Shown here: in pieces, positions 1 to 8,179 of the stretch
Numbering within the stretch: position 1 is the first letter of the stretch
Layout of the letters: each line of letters opens with the position of its first letter
Assembly (NCBI GenBank): GCA_021286765.1
Contig: JAJTBS010000005.1
Location: 62,001 to 126,000, forward strand
Length of the DNA: 64,000 bases
Reading direction: 5' to 3'
Origin: Holophagaceae bacterium
GTDB lineage: Bacteria > Acidobacteriota > Holophagae > Holophagales > Holophagaceae
Program-made: the position numbers and the translations under genes
Notes under the pieces: generated by a model
Told to the model about the DNA's origin: nothing
The model's database searches: none
Seen by the model: only the letters and a program-made list of their open reading frames with translations

Positions 1-2
1 AG

Positions 3-275
<273 letters not shown>

Positions 276-363
276 TCCTGGACGCACTGACGACAGGGGA
301 AAAAGACCTGGACTGGGGGGCGGGCCCGTCCGATGATCGGGGGACCATCGACCGGAAATCCCC

Positions 364-1713
364 GTGCTGACGCGTCTTGGCAAGTTCGAAATCGTACGGC
401 TGCTGGCCCAGGGAAGCATGGGCGAGGTTTACGTGGGCCGCGATCCGATCATCGGGCGCGAGGTGGCCATCAAGGTCATCCACACGGCAGCCGGCATGGG
501 CCTCCAGGCCCGGGAGCGCTTCGCCACCGAGGCCCGGGCCGCCGGCGTGCTGAATCACCCCAACATCGTGACCGTCCATGAACTGGGTGAGGAGCAGGGC
601 GTCCTCTACCTGGCCATGGAGCTGGTGAAGGGTGAGGACCTGGGCACGCTCATCCGGGCTGGGACGCTGTCTCCGAAGGACACCCTCGAGGTGCTGGCCC
701 AGGTCTGCGACGGCTTGGCCATGGCCCACCGCCACCAGATCCTGCACCGGGACATCAAGCCCTCCAACATCCGCGTGGTATGGGATGGGAAGAGCCTCCA
801 GGCCAAGGTGCTGGACTTCGGCGTGGCCAAGATCATAAACACGGACACCACGGACGAGGGCACGGTCTTCGGCACCGTGAACTACATGGCACCGGAGTAT
901 CTGCAGAGCGGCCGTCCCGATTCTCGCAGCGACCTTTTCGCCGTGGGCGTGATCCTCTACGAATCCCTGGCCGGAATCCCGCCCTTCGACGGCCCCAGCC
1001 CCGGCTCGGTGATCTACCGCCTGCTCCATGAGAACCCCACACCGCTGCCGCCCACGGCCTTCCAGGGCATCAGCCGCGACGTGCAGGGCATCCTCCACCA
1101 CGCCTTGGCCAAGGATCCGGCCAACCGCTTCCAGACCGCCGAGGACCTGGCCTCCGTCCTTCGCGCGGCCAAGGACACGGCCTGGCGCTGGGAGCAGGAG
1201 CGGCCCACGGTGGCCCTCAAGATCAAGGGGCTGATTTCGCCCAGCCGCACCCCCACGCCGCCCACGCCGCCCAGGGGCGTGTCGATGGTGCCGCCCGCCG
1301 CTCGCCCAGCCCAGCCGGGGCCGAAAAGCAGCACGGGCTCTGGCGCCATCATCCGGCCCGTGACGGCCCCCCGCAGCGTCGTGCGCGAGCCCCAGGCTCC
1401 CTCGGGTACCGGCCCCTATGGCCGGGCCGAAGTGCGCCAGGACGTGCTGGAGACCACCAAGCTCCAGCTGCTTCAGGCGCTGGAGATCGATCCGAGGAAT
1501 GCCAAGGCCCACGCCATGCTGCTGGTCACCCACTACCGGCTGGGCCGCCTGGATGCCGTGATGCAGACCCTGCGCCAGGCCCGCGACCGCGGCATCCCCC
1601 CGGCGGAGCTCCGGGCCGTGCCCCGCTGCAACCAGGTGGTGGCGGAGGAACTGCAGACCTGCCGCCTGCCCCTGGACCTGCACGGCGAATTCATGGAGTA
1701 TCTCGGGCTCTGA
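364..1713 (+). CDS. Cytosolic Ser/Thr protein kinase (Hanks type)
   Basis: This 449-residue protein begins at a GTG. Residues ~5-275 are a complete eukaryotic-type kinase domain: glycine loop AQGSMGEVYVG, VAIK lysine, HRDIKPSN catalytic loop, DFGVAK, and an APE-like MAPEY. All canonical catalytic residues are visible, so it should be active. After the kinase comes a Pro/Ser/Thr-rich linker (~290-370), then a helical tail (~375-449) that looks like one or two TPR-like hairpins. I see no transmembrane segment, unlike PknB-type receptor kinases, so it should act in the cytoplasm. It stands alone and converges on the lipoprotein gene at 1735-2148; the substrate cannot be inferred from the neighbours. 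Confidence 0.9.
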   Translation: MLTRLGKFEIVRLLAQGSMGEVYVGRDPIIGREVAIKVIHTAAGMGLQARERFATEARAAGVLNHPNIVTVHELGEEQGVLYLAMELVKGEDLGTLIRAGTLSPKDTLEVLAQVCDGLAMAHRHQILHRDIKPSNIRVVWDGKSLQAKVLDFGVAKIINTDTTDEGTVFGTVNYMAPEYLQSGRPDSRSDLFAVGVILYESLAGIPPFDGPSPGSVIYRLLHENPTPLPPTAFQGISRDVQGILHHALAKDPANRFQTAEDLASVLRAAKDTAWRWEQERPTVALKIKGLISPSRTPTPPTPPRGVSMVPPAARPAQPGPKSSTGSGAIIRPVTAPRSVVREPQAPSGTGPYGRAEVRQDVLETTKLQLLQALEIDPRNAKAHAMLLVTHYRLGRLDAVMQTLRQARDRGIPPAELRAVPRCNQVVAEELQTCRLPLDLHGEFMEYLGL

Positions 1714-1734
1714 GGTTGACGGCCTGAGACGGGC

Positions 1735-2148
1735 TCAGAGGGACTGAATCTCCCGGAGGCGCCAATCCCCCCGGAGCCTGCGCCAGGTCAGGCGGAAGGC
1801 GCGGCGCGAGGCGTCCTGGGGCAGCAGTCCCCCCCTGCGGCCCGTGAGGATCAGGTCCACGTCCTGGAGGGCCTCGTCCCCCTGAACGGCCACCTCGTTG
1901 CGGACCACGGTCACGCCAACGCGGTCCTGCCGGAGGGTGGCCATGAGGAAGGCCCTGGCGGTGGGCCGGTCCATGCCTTCGGGACCTCGAAACGCCGGGT
2001 CCAGGGGGGCCATCGCCGCATCGGCATCGCCGGCTTCCACGGCCGCCCGGCAGGCCTCGAAGGACTTCCGCACCTGGGCCTCGGGGCTGTCGGACCGGCA
2101 GGCCAGGAGGGCTGCCAGAACGCATGCCGAGGCAATCCTTTTCCTCAT
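1735..2148 (-). CDS. Small lipoprotein with NTF2/SnoaL-like domain
   Basis: This 137-residue protein has a signal peptide ending in a lipobox (LAALLAC), so it is probably lipid-anchored after Cys16. The mature part, with an early helix (EAQVRKSFEACRAAVEAGDADAAM) and a C-terminal strand-rich half ending WRRLRGDWRLREIQSL, resembles the NTF2-like fold found in many secreted or periplasmic proteins of unknown role. It is transcribed divergently from the trans-sulfuration gene (2192), with only 43 bp between the starts. The function is unknown. Confidence 0.7.
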   Translation of the reverse strand: MRKRIASACVLAALLACRSDSPEAQVRKSFEACRAAVEAGDADAAMAPLDPAFRGPEGMDRPTARAFLMATLRQDRVGVTVVRNEVAVQGDEALQDVDLILTGRRGGLLPQDASRRAFRLTWRRLRGDWRLREIQSL

Positions 2149-2191
2149 GGCCCCACCCCATCACACTGGACGATCACGGAAGGATAACGCC

Positions 2192-3346
2192 ATGGATCAC
2201 GAAGGCCGCTTCGACACCCTCTGCATCCACGCCGGTCAGGCGCCCGACCCTACCAATGGCGCCATCATGACGCCCGTCTACTTCACCAGCACCTACATCC
2301 AGGAAGGGCTGGGCGTCAACAAGGGCTTCGATTACGCGCGCGTGCGCAACCCCACCCGCGATGCGGTGGAGGCCAACCTCGCCGCCCTGGAGGGTGGCGC
2401 CCACGGCATGGCCTTCGGGTCGGGCATGGCCGCGGTGCAGGCCATCTTCGAGCAGCTCAGCAGCGGCGACCATGTGGTGCTGGGCGACAATGTGTACGGC
2501 GGCACCTTCCGGCTGCTGGACAAGGTGATGACGCGCTTCGGCCTCACCTACACGCAGGTGGACACCGGGGATCTGGCGGCCTTCAAGGCCTCCCTGCGGC
2601 CCAACACCAAGCTGGTGATGCTGGAGACACCCACCAATCCCATGCTGGGCCTCACGGACATTCCTGGCGTGCGCCAGGTGATGACGCTGATGGGCTGCCA
2701 GGCGGTGCTGGCCGTCGACAACACCTTCGCCACGCCCTTCAACCAGCGGCCCCTGGAACTGGGGGCCGACCTGGTGTTCCACTCCACGACGAAATACCTC
2801 AACGGCCACAGCGACTCCATCGGCGGCATCGCCATCACCAGCCGCGAGGACATCGCCGAGGGCCTGCGCTTCCACCAGAAGGCAGCGGGCGGCATCCTCT
2901 CGCCCATGGAAGCCTGGCTCATCCTGCGGGGCACCAAGACGCTGCACCTACGCATGGAGCGCCACAACGCCAGCGCCCTGGCCATCGCCCGCTGGCTGGA
3001 GGGCCGCAAGGACTTGAAAGCCGTCTACTATCCGGGGCTGGAGTCCCACCCCCAGCATGCCCTGGCCAAGCAGCAGATGAAGGGCTTCTCGGGCATCGTG
3101 AGCTTCGATACCGGCGATGCCGAGCGCACCCGGCGCATGGCCTCGGCCTTCAAGGTGTTCTCCCTGGCCGAGAGCCTGGGCGGGGTGGAGAGCCTCGTCT
3201 GCCACCCCGCCAGCATGACCCACGGCAGCGTGCCCGAGGCCGACCGCCAGCGCCTCGGCATCAACGACAACCTGCTGCGCCTGAGCGTGGGCGTGGAGGA
3301 CGTCCGCGACCTGATCGACGACCTGGACCGGGTGCTGAAGGTCTAG
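2192..3346 (+). CDS. PLP-dependent trans-sulfuration enzyme (cystathionine gamma-lyase/synthase family)
   Basis: This 384-residue enzyme belongs to the Cys/Met metabolism PLP family. The visible signatures are the substrate/cofactor loop DYARVRNPT, FGSGMAA, NVYGGT with Tyr102, the VDNTFATP segment, and the Schiff-base lysine Lys201 in STTKYLNGHSD. The C-terminal half (AESLGGVESLVCHPASMTH) is typical. The family includes cystathionine gamma-synthase, cystathionine gamma-lyase and methionine gamma-lyase, and the sequence alone does not settle the reaction; gamma-lyase or synthase are favoured. I chose ATG 2192, preceded by GGAAGGA, over the longer upstream reading, which overlaps the divergent gene. 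Its TAG stop shares CTAG with the stop of the converging CYTH gene. Confidence 0.85.
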   Translation: MDHEGRFDTLCIHAGQAPDPTNGAIMTPVYFTSTYIQEGLGVNKGFDYARVRNPTRDAVEANLAALEGGAHGMAFGSGMAAVQAIFEQLSSGDHVVLGDNVYGGTFRLLDKVMTRFGLTYTQVDTGDLAAFKASLRPNTKLVMLETPTNPMLGLTDIPGVRQVMTLMGCQAVLAVDNTFATPFNQRPLELGADLVFHSTTKYLNGHSDSIGGIAITSREDIAEGLRFHQKAAGGILSPMEAWLILRGTKTLHLRMERHNASALAIARWLEGRKDLKAVYYPGLESHPQHALAKQQMKGFSGIVSFDTGDAERTRRMASAFKVFSLAESLGGVESLVCHPASMTHGSVPEADRQRLGINDNLLRLSVGVEDVRDLIDDLDRVLKV

Positions 3347-3867
3347 CCCAGTCCGTTCGCCGCGAAGAGCTCGGGATAGCTCCGGGTCTCCGCGCGGTCG
3401 GGCGCCAGGCCCAGGCCCTCCATGGCGGCGCGGATGGCCTGGGGGTCCCCTTCCAGCTCGAGGTAGCAGCCGAAGGGGGTCTCGTCGAGGCAGGCTTCCA
3501 GCTCCGCCCGCTCCCAGACGGCGCGCACCTTCTCCATGCGCTGGATGGGCGCGAAGCCAAGCGCGCGCAGGATGGCCTCCAGGGCTTCTGGATTCTCAAG
3601 GCCGCATTCATGCTCGGGACGGATCTTCAGGAGGGGATCCGGCACTTTGGGCCCCTTCCAGGTGAGCCGGAACTGGCCGGCATAGGACCGCGTACGCAGG
3701 GCGGAACCTGCGGCGCGAAGCTCTCCGCTCCGGTCCCAGAGCACGCTGACTTCGACCTGGGCCGGGTGGACTTCGTGGAACCCCAGCGCCTCCAGCAGGG
3801 GACGATAGGGCCCCGTGGCCGGGATGCGGAGCTTCAGCTCGGTCTCGATGGCGGATTTGTGCTTCAT
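3343..3867 (-). CDS. CYTH-domain protein (triphosphate tunnel metalloenzyme)
   Basis: This 174-residue protein has the CYTH signature near its N-terminus: the ExExK pattern in IETELKLRI. Further charged strand motifs follow (ALRTRSYAGQFRLTWKGP and CYLELEG near the end), as expected for a tunnel lined with Arg, Lys and Glu. CYTH proteins bind triphosphates with divalent metal and act as thiamine triphosphatases, inorganic triphosphatases or class IV adenylate cyclases. The sequence does not say which applies here. The start is ATG 3867; the frame stays open far upstream, but only as antisense of other genes. Its stop overlaps the stop of the converging gene by 4 bp. Confidence 0.85.
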   Translation of the reverse strand: MKHKSAIETELKLRIPATGPYRPLLEALGFHEVHPAQVEVSVLWDRSGELRAAGSALRTRSYAGQFRLTWKGPKVPDPLLKIRPEHECGLENPEALEAILRALGFAPIQRMEKVRAVWERAELEACLDETPFGCYLELEGDPQAIRAAMEGLGLAPDRAETRSYPELFAANGLG

Positions 3868-3924
3868 CTGCGACCGGCCTCCCGCCGGGGTGGGGCATGA
3901 TGGTGCAAAGGCACCGGAAACCTT

Positions 3925-5217
3925 GTGATCCCCCAACGGTACATCATCGCCAGCCTCTTCATCGCCGCCATGCTGCTGCTCTTCGCGGTGGTGCAGGCGC
4001 CGCGTCCGGTCAGCGCCGGGGGCGTCGCGGCCGTGGAGTCGCCGGCGATCATGAACCTGGGAGGCTACGAGACCCAGTCGGAATTCCGCCTGGCGGAGGG
4101 CTGGGCACCCCGCTTCCAGGGCGCCCAGGATCCAGATCAGCCCGACGCCTGGCCCTTCGAGGGCGGCTTTGGCACGCCCTGGGAACCGGCTTCTCCCTAC
4201 CTGGCGGACCAGGGACTCGCGCTGAACGGACCGGGTGGCCGCAGCGAGGTGGTGCTCTGGCGCGGCCTGGAGTGGCGGCACTACCGCTTCGACGCGCCGC
4301 TCTGCTCGGCGCGCCTGGACCCCGCCAAGGGCAACCGCCTCCTGGTGACGCTGCAGATGGGGCCGGCCCGTTTCGAGACCCGCCTGCTGGAGGTTCCGGA
4401 GGGCCGGGTGCTCTGGTCGGCGCAGTCTGGTCCCTGGAGCCGCTTCAGCTGGGATGGCCGGGCCGTGCTGGTCGGATTCTTCGAGCCCGGCGAATCCAAG
4501 CTGCTGCTCAGTGTGCTGCCCGTGGATGCAGAGCCTGGGGAAGCGACCCTCGCAACCTGGGATGAACCCGGCCTCCCGGCCCCGCCCAAGGGCATCGCCA
4601 CGAAGGCGGAGGCCCTGTCCGAGGACGGCCAGGACCTTCCGGGCCCACGGGTGGAGCTGCCGTGGCGCGGGGGGGATCGGGTATGGATGCCCCGCGGGGA
4701 TCGCCTCTGGCATGGAGGCGCCTCCGGATGGACCCTCTGGGGGCTGGAGGGTTCCCGCTGGAGCCGCCTGGCCGCAGGCCCCGGCGTGCTGACTGCCCAC
4801 CCACCCCAGCGCATGGCCCTGGTGGAGGCCTCTCCTGGCGAGGACATGGTCCGCAAGGTCAGCCCCGTGGCCAAGGCCGATTGGTCGGGGGTCGCTCCCG
4901 ACGCGCTGCCCTGGCCGGCCTGGGATGCCGCCTGGGCCTGGCGCGAGAACGGCGCTTTCGATGCCTGGGATCAGCGCTGGAACGAGAGCGCCCTGCCGCC
5001 CGAGCGGCAACGGCAGACGTTGTTCGAGTCCTACCGCGCCGAGTGGCGCTCGGCCATGGGGCTCCGGGCCTCGGTGAAGGGGTGGCTGCCGCGGGGCCCC
5101 GAGATCGCGCTGCGAGAACCCTTCGGCGTGGCCTGGATCTGGGTGGGGGACCGCGTCCTGATGGTCCGCCTCGTGGAAGTCGAGCGGGTCCGGATCCTCA
5201 GGAAGCTCCTGCGCTGA
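3925..5217 (+). CDS. Membrane-anchored, tryptophan-rich protein of unknown function
   Basis: I do not recognise this 430-residue protein. It starts at GTG 3925 with a basic N-terminus and one hydrophobic segment (residues ~7-23), so it is exported and probably anchored. The rest is soluble and rich in tryptophan (about 26 in all). Repeating WxxG and LW patterns are spaced through the middle (GASGWTLWGLEGSRW and similar), which suggest a beta-propeller or all-beta fold, though I cannot prove repeats by eye. The C-terminus is basic. The next gene in the same direction is the receiver protein at 5302, 84 bp away, so co-transcription is possible but not shown. Confidence 0.6.
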   Translation: MIPQRYIIASLFIAAMLLLFAVVQAPRPVSAGGVAAVESPAIMNLGGYETQSEFRLAEGWAPRFQGAQDPDQPDAWPFEGGFGTPWEPASPYLADQGLALNGPGGRSEVVLWRGLEWRHYRFDAPLCSARLDPAKGNRLLVTLQMGPARFETRLLEVPEGRVLWSAQSGPWSRFSWDGRAVLVGFFEPGESKLLLSVLPVDAEPGEATLATWDEPGLPAPPKGIATKAEALSEDGQDLPGPRVELPWRGGDRVWMPRGDRLWHGGASGWTLWGLEGSRWSRLAAGPGVLTAHPPQRMALVEASPGEDMVRKVSPVAKADWSGVAPDALPWPAWDAAWAWRENGAFDAWDQRWNESALPPERQRQTLFESYRAEWRSAMGLRASVKGWLPRGPEIALREPFGVAWIWVGDRVLMVRLVEVERVRILRKLLR

Positions 5218-5301
5218 TCGATCCATTGCTATCGAAGTGCACATTTCTGGTAGCGTTGTGCCCAGCCACTCTTTCTTCCTCCCGGCTTCCCGAGGTTTCC
5301 G

Positions 5302-6558
5302 ATGCCGCGTCTCCTCCTCGTGGACGACAATCCCAGCATTCACCGGATTGCCGAATCCCTCCTGGCTCCTACGGACGTGGAGCTCGTCTGCGTGGATTCC
5401 GCCGCAGAGGCTCTGGATCGCCTGGAGCGGGGCGAGCGCTTCGATGTGGCCCTGGTGGACACCGCCATGCCCGGCATGGATGGCTGGACCCTGCTGACCC
5501 GCCTGCGCGCCCTGGAGGCCACGGCCCAGATGCCCATCGCGCTCATGGCCGGCGTGTTGGATCCCGTCGATCCTTCCAAGCTGGCGAAGGCGCCCATCCA
5601 GGGTTTCCTGAAGAAGCCCATCGAGCTGCGTGAACTGGGCGACCGGGTGAAGGCCCTGCTGGCCACGCCCGTGGTGGTGACGCCCTCCCCCTTCAGCACC
5701 GTGCCCGCCACGCCGGCCCGGGATCTGGTGAAGCGGGCCGAAGAGGCCCTCCCCGAGCTGCGGCCTGAGCCGGTGGTGGCCAGCGTGCCTGCGGTGCCGG
5801 ACCTGCCCGTGGCCGAACCTGAAGACGATCTGCTGGTGCTGACCGCCGAGGACCTCTGGCCAGAAGAACCGGAGCCGGTGCTTCCGGAGCCGGACTTCGC
5901 GGTTCCGGCTCTCCCCGATGTCCACCTGGAACTGGAGGAGCTGGACCTCGACAGCCTCCAGGATCTGACCAGTGAGGCCCTGCCTCCGGTGGTCCCGGCC
6001 TTGGAGGAGCATCCCGACCCCGTCCTGCTGGACTTCGACCAGGGGGCGGTCCTCGCCGACGACGATGCGCTGGTTACCCTCTCGGGTCTTGAGGAGCTGG
6101 AGGCCCTGCCAGCCGATTTCCAGATGACCCTCCCGGAACCCGAACCCCTCCCGGCTGTGGAACCCGCCGAGGATGACGATGCCATTGCGGACCTTCCCGA
6201 TGCCGCTTCCCTCATCGGCGGGGGCGTGCCGGCCGCGGGCCTGGTGGCGCATGAGATCGCGGCGCCGGAGGTGCCTGTTCCTGCCTCGGAGCATCTGGAA
6301 CCCGCGCCCGTCGCGGCCGCGGAAACCGAGGGGGCTGCCGCAGGTGGTCAGGTCCCTGCCGCTCCTGGTCAGGTGTCCCTGGGTCCCGCATCGCCCGTCT
6401 CCTCGGAGCAGGCCCAGGCCCTGGTGCAGGCCCTCCTGGCAGATCCGGTGTTGGTGGATGCCCTGGTCAAGGCAGTGGTGGCGCGCATGGGAGACCAGGT
6501 GCTTCGGGAGATCGCCTGGGAGGTCATGCCTGATCTGGCGGGAAGATTGCAACATTAG
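5302..6558 (+). CDS. Response regulator: CheY-like receiver with long acidic Pro/Glu tail
   Basis: Residues 1-120 form a receiver domain with the acidic pair Asp8/Asp9, phosphoacceptor Asp53 (VDTAMPGMDGW) and the conserved lysine at ~Lys105 (FLKKP). The usual Thr/Ser after beta-4 is replaced (IALMAG). Residues ~125-365 are a low-complexity, strongly acidic Pro/Glu/Val/Leu stretch, likely disordered. The last ~45 residues are a conserved-looking helical tail (VARMGDQVLREIAWEVMPD), a type I recall on receiver proteins of Acidobacteria and Myxobacteria. There is no DNA-binding or enzymatic domain, so output is probably by protein contact. The hypothetical protein at 6613 follows 54 bp downstream and may be a partner. 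Confidence 0.8.
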   Translation: MPRLLLVDDNPSIHRIAESLLAPTDVELVCVDSAAEALDRLERGERFDVALVDTAMPGMDGWTLLTRLRALEATAQMPIALMAGVLDPVDPSKLAKAPIQGFLKKPIELRELGDRVKALLATPVVVTPSPFSTVPATPARDLVKRAEEALPELRPEPVVASVPAVPDLPVAEPEDDLLVLTAEDLWPEEPEPVLPEPDFAVPALPDVHLELEELDLDSLQDLTSEALPPVVPALEEHPDPVLLDFDQGAVLADDDALVTLSGLEELEALPADFQMTLPEPEPLPAVEPAEDDDAIADLPDAASLIGGGVPAAGLVAHEIAAPEVPVPASEHLEPAPVAAAETEGAAAGGQVPAAPGQVSLGPASPVSSEQAQALVQALLADPVLVDALVKAVVARMGDQVLREIAWEVMPDLAGRLQH

Positions 6559-6612
6559 GCGCATGAAGCGCTCTGTCCCCCTGTTTCCCAGGCTGTCCAC
6601 CAGGTTCCTCCC

Positions 6613-7257
6613 ATGATCACCGGCTACAACACGGATGTGCGCCACGGAAACCGGGTCTTTCACGTCCAGACGGAGGACAAGGGTCTGTCCAACCCCAAGA
6701 TCGAGACCCTCATCTACGTGGGGGGCGAGATCCTGGACAGCTACCGGTCCTCCTACGAGGATCTGACGGTGGCTCCGCCGGTCATCGAATCCGTGATCCA
6801 GAGCCGCATGGACGAGCAGCACCGGGCGGTCATCCGGGACATCAAGAACGGGAAGTACGACCTCACGCCCCCTGACCTGCTGGAGCAGCAGGCCTTCAAC
6901 GACCGTCCCCTGGACCAGGCCATCCTGGAGTTCCTCCAGCAGGAAGGTGATGTGGACACCCTGGAGCTGGTGCTGGATCAGCCCCTGAAGCCGGCCTTCG
7001 GAAGCCTGTTCAAGGTCCAGGTGCGCGCGCGGCTCTGTCAGAGCCAGAGCCCCGTCGCCGGTGCCGAGGTGGCGGTGAAGCTCGTATCCAGCCTCAAGAA
7101 GGCCACGGGACTGCTCTCGGGTAAAACCGGTGTCGACGGCTTCTTTGTGGGGGAAGTTCAGCTGCCCCCCAGCCAGCCGGGTCAGTGCGCCGTGGTCGTG
7201 AGCTGCACCAGTGACCAGGGTTTCGACGAGGTGAAGGCCACCGTGGTGGCTGTTTAA
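6613..7257 (+). CDS. Conserved hypothetical protein with C-terminal Ig-like domain
   Basis: This 214-residue cytosolic protein has no signal peptide. The N-terminal half begins with MITGYNTDVRHG and an HVQTEDKGL segment, followed by a charged helical region. The C-terminal ~90 residues (from LFKVQVRARL to the end) look like a beta-sandwich of the Big/CarboxypepD-regulatory type, with a GKTGVDGFF turn typical of such folds. It follows the receiver protein in the same direction and may share its transcript. I recall similar small proteins next to receiver genes in Acidobacteria, but no function is known to me. Confidence 0.6.
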   Translation: MITGYNTDVRHGNRVFHVQTEDKGLSNPKIETLIYVGGEILDSYRSSYEDLTVAPPVIESVIQSRMDEQHRAVIRDIKNGKYDLTPPDLLEQQAFNDRPLDQAILEFLQQEGDVDTLELVLDQPLKPAFGSLFKVQVRARLCQSQSPVAGAEVAVKLVSSLKKATGLLSGKTGVDGFFVGEVQLPPSQPGQCAVVVSCTSDQGFDEVKATVVAV

Positions 7258-7275
7258 ATTGTCCTGATATAAATT

Positions 7276-7303
7276 TCGACAAATTCCGCCGAAAGATTAT
7301 CAT
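7276..7303 (+). promoter_or_regulatory. Candidate promoter of the MerR/B12 regulator with overlapping inverted repeat
   Basis: A -35-like TCGACA (7276-7281) and a -10-like TATCAT (7298-7303) lie 16 bp apart, each 5/6 to consensus, in an AT-rich gap. Transcription would start near 7310, which makes GTG 7310 unusable and supports ATG 7325. An inverted repeat TTGTC (7259-7263) / GACAA (7278-7282) overlaps the -35, a sensible place for autorepression. Confidence 0.5.
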
Positions 7304-7324
7304 GACTCCGTGGACGGGGGAGTC

Positions 7325-8173
7325 ATGACCAAGGTCGAGCCGGAACTCCTGAGCATCGGCGATATCTGTTCGGAAACCGGGCTGTCGGCCGATGTGGTCC
7401 GGGTCTGGGAGCGCCGCTACGGTTTTCCCGTGCCGGTCCGGCTGCCCTCGGGCCACCGGCGCTATCGCCAGGAGGATCTCCACCAGCTGCGGCTCATGGC
7501 CGAGGCCGTCGCCCAGGGGCACCGTCCTTCGCTGGTGGCCAAGACTGGTGAGGCGGCCCTGAAGCGGCTGCTCATCCCCAAGGACAATCCCCGCGTGGAG
7601 CGGCTCTTCGAGGCTGTCACGACCCTGGACACGGATGAGATGCGCAGACTCCTGCGGGCGTCGATCGAGCAGATGGGCTGGAAGCCCTTCCTTCAGCAGG
7701 TGGTGGCGCCCTTGTTGGACCGCGTGGGCATGGCCTGGGCGGATGGGACCATCGACATCCACCAGGAACACCTGGTCACCGAGGTGCTGGAGGACCTGCT
7801 GCGGCAGCTGCGCCTGGACTGCCGGATCGTGCCAGGCCTCGGCTCCGTGCTGCTGAGCACCCTGCCCGGTGAGCGCCACCGGCTGGGGCTGCTCATGGCG
7901 GCCCTGGCCTACGCCTCCCAGGGCATCCGGACCGAACTCCTGGGCGTGGACCTTCCCGTGGCGAGCATCGCCCAGGCCGCCCGGGCGCTCAAGGCGGATC
8001 GCGTGGCGGTCAGCCTGTCCATCCAGAGCTCGGGGGAGACGACCCGGCGGCTGCTCATGGACCTGAAGGACCGGCTGCCCGCCGGATGCCGCCTCCTCAT
8101 CGGCGGGCAGGGCGCAGCGCGGACACGGAAGATCGAGGGTGTTGAGCGCATGAGCGGTCTGGAGGTGCTTTGA
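7325..8173 (+). CDS. MerR-family regulator with B12-binding domain (CarH/LitR-like)
   Basis: This 282-residue protein has three parts. Residues ~8-75 are a MerR winged helix (SIGDICSETGLSADVVRVWERRYG and SGHRRY). Residues ~88-165 are a helical cap domain. Residues ~172-282 are a Rossmann-like cobalamin-binding domain. Two motifs match light sensors of the CarH type: Trp138-x9-Glu148-His149 (WADGTIDIHQEH) and ExHxxG with His185 (GERHRLG), the expected lower axial ligand. CarH binds adenosylcobalamin in the dark, represses as a tetramer and is released by light. The residue after Trp138 is Ala; as I recall, Thermus CarH has the light-state ligand His there. No carotenoid genes are nearby, so the target is unknown. 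It converges with the DUF1275 gene at 8180. Confidence 0.85.
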   Translation: MTKVEPELLSIGDICSETGLSADVVRVWERRYGFPVPVRLPSGHRRYRQEDLHQLRLMAEAVAQGHRPSLVAKTGEAALKRLLIPKDNPRVERLFEAVTTLDTDEMRRLLRASIEQMGWKPFLQQVVAPLLDRVGMAWADGTIDIHQEHLVTEVLEDLLRQLRLDCRIVPGLGSVLLSTLPGERHRLGLLMAALAYASQGIRTELLGVDLPVASIAQAARALKADRVAVSLSIQSSGETTRRLLMDLKDRLPAGCRLLIGGQGAARTRKIEGVERMSGLEVL

Positions 8174-8179
8174 ACCAGC

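Noticed and set aside
1714-1734. Terminator between the kinase and the lipoprotein gene
   Set aside because: CTGAG-ACGGG-CTCAG gives only a 5-bp stem without a T-run, too weak to list.
3868-6822. Very long minus-strand open frame extending the CYTH gene upstream to over 1100 codons
   Set aside because: It lies antisense to the hypothetical, receiver and partner genes, whose domains are clear. Its translation has no recognisable domain outside the last 174 codons. High GC produces such long shadows.
7310-7324. GTG 7310 as start of the MerR/B12 regulator
   Set aside because: The best promoter places the transcription start at about 7310, and the MerR domain starts well with ATG 7325.
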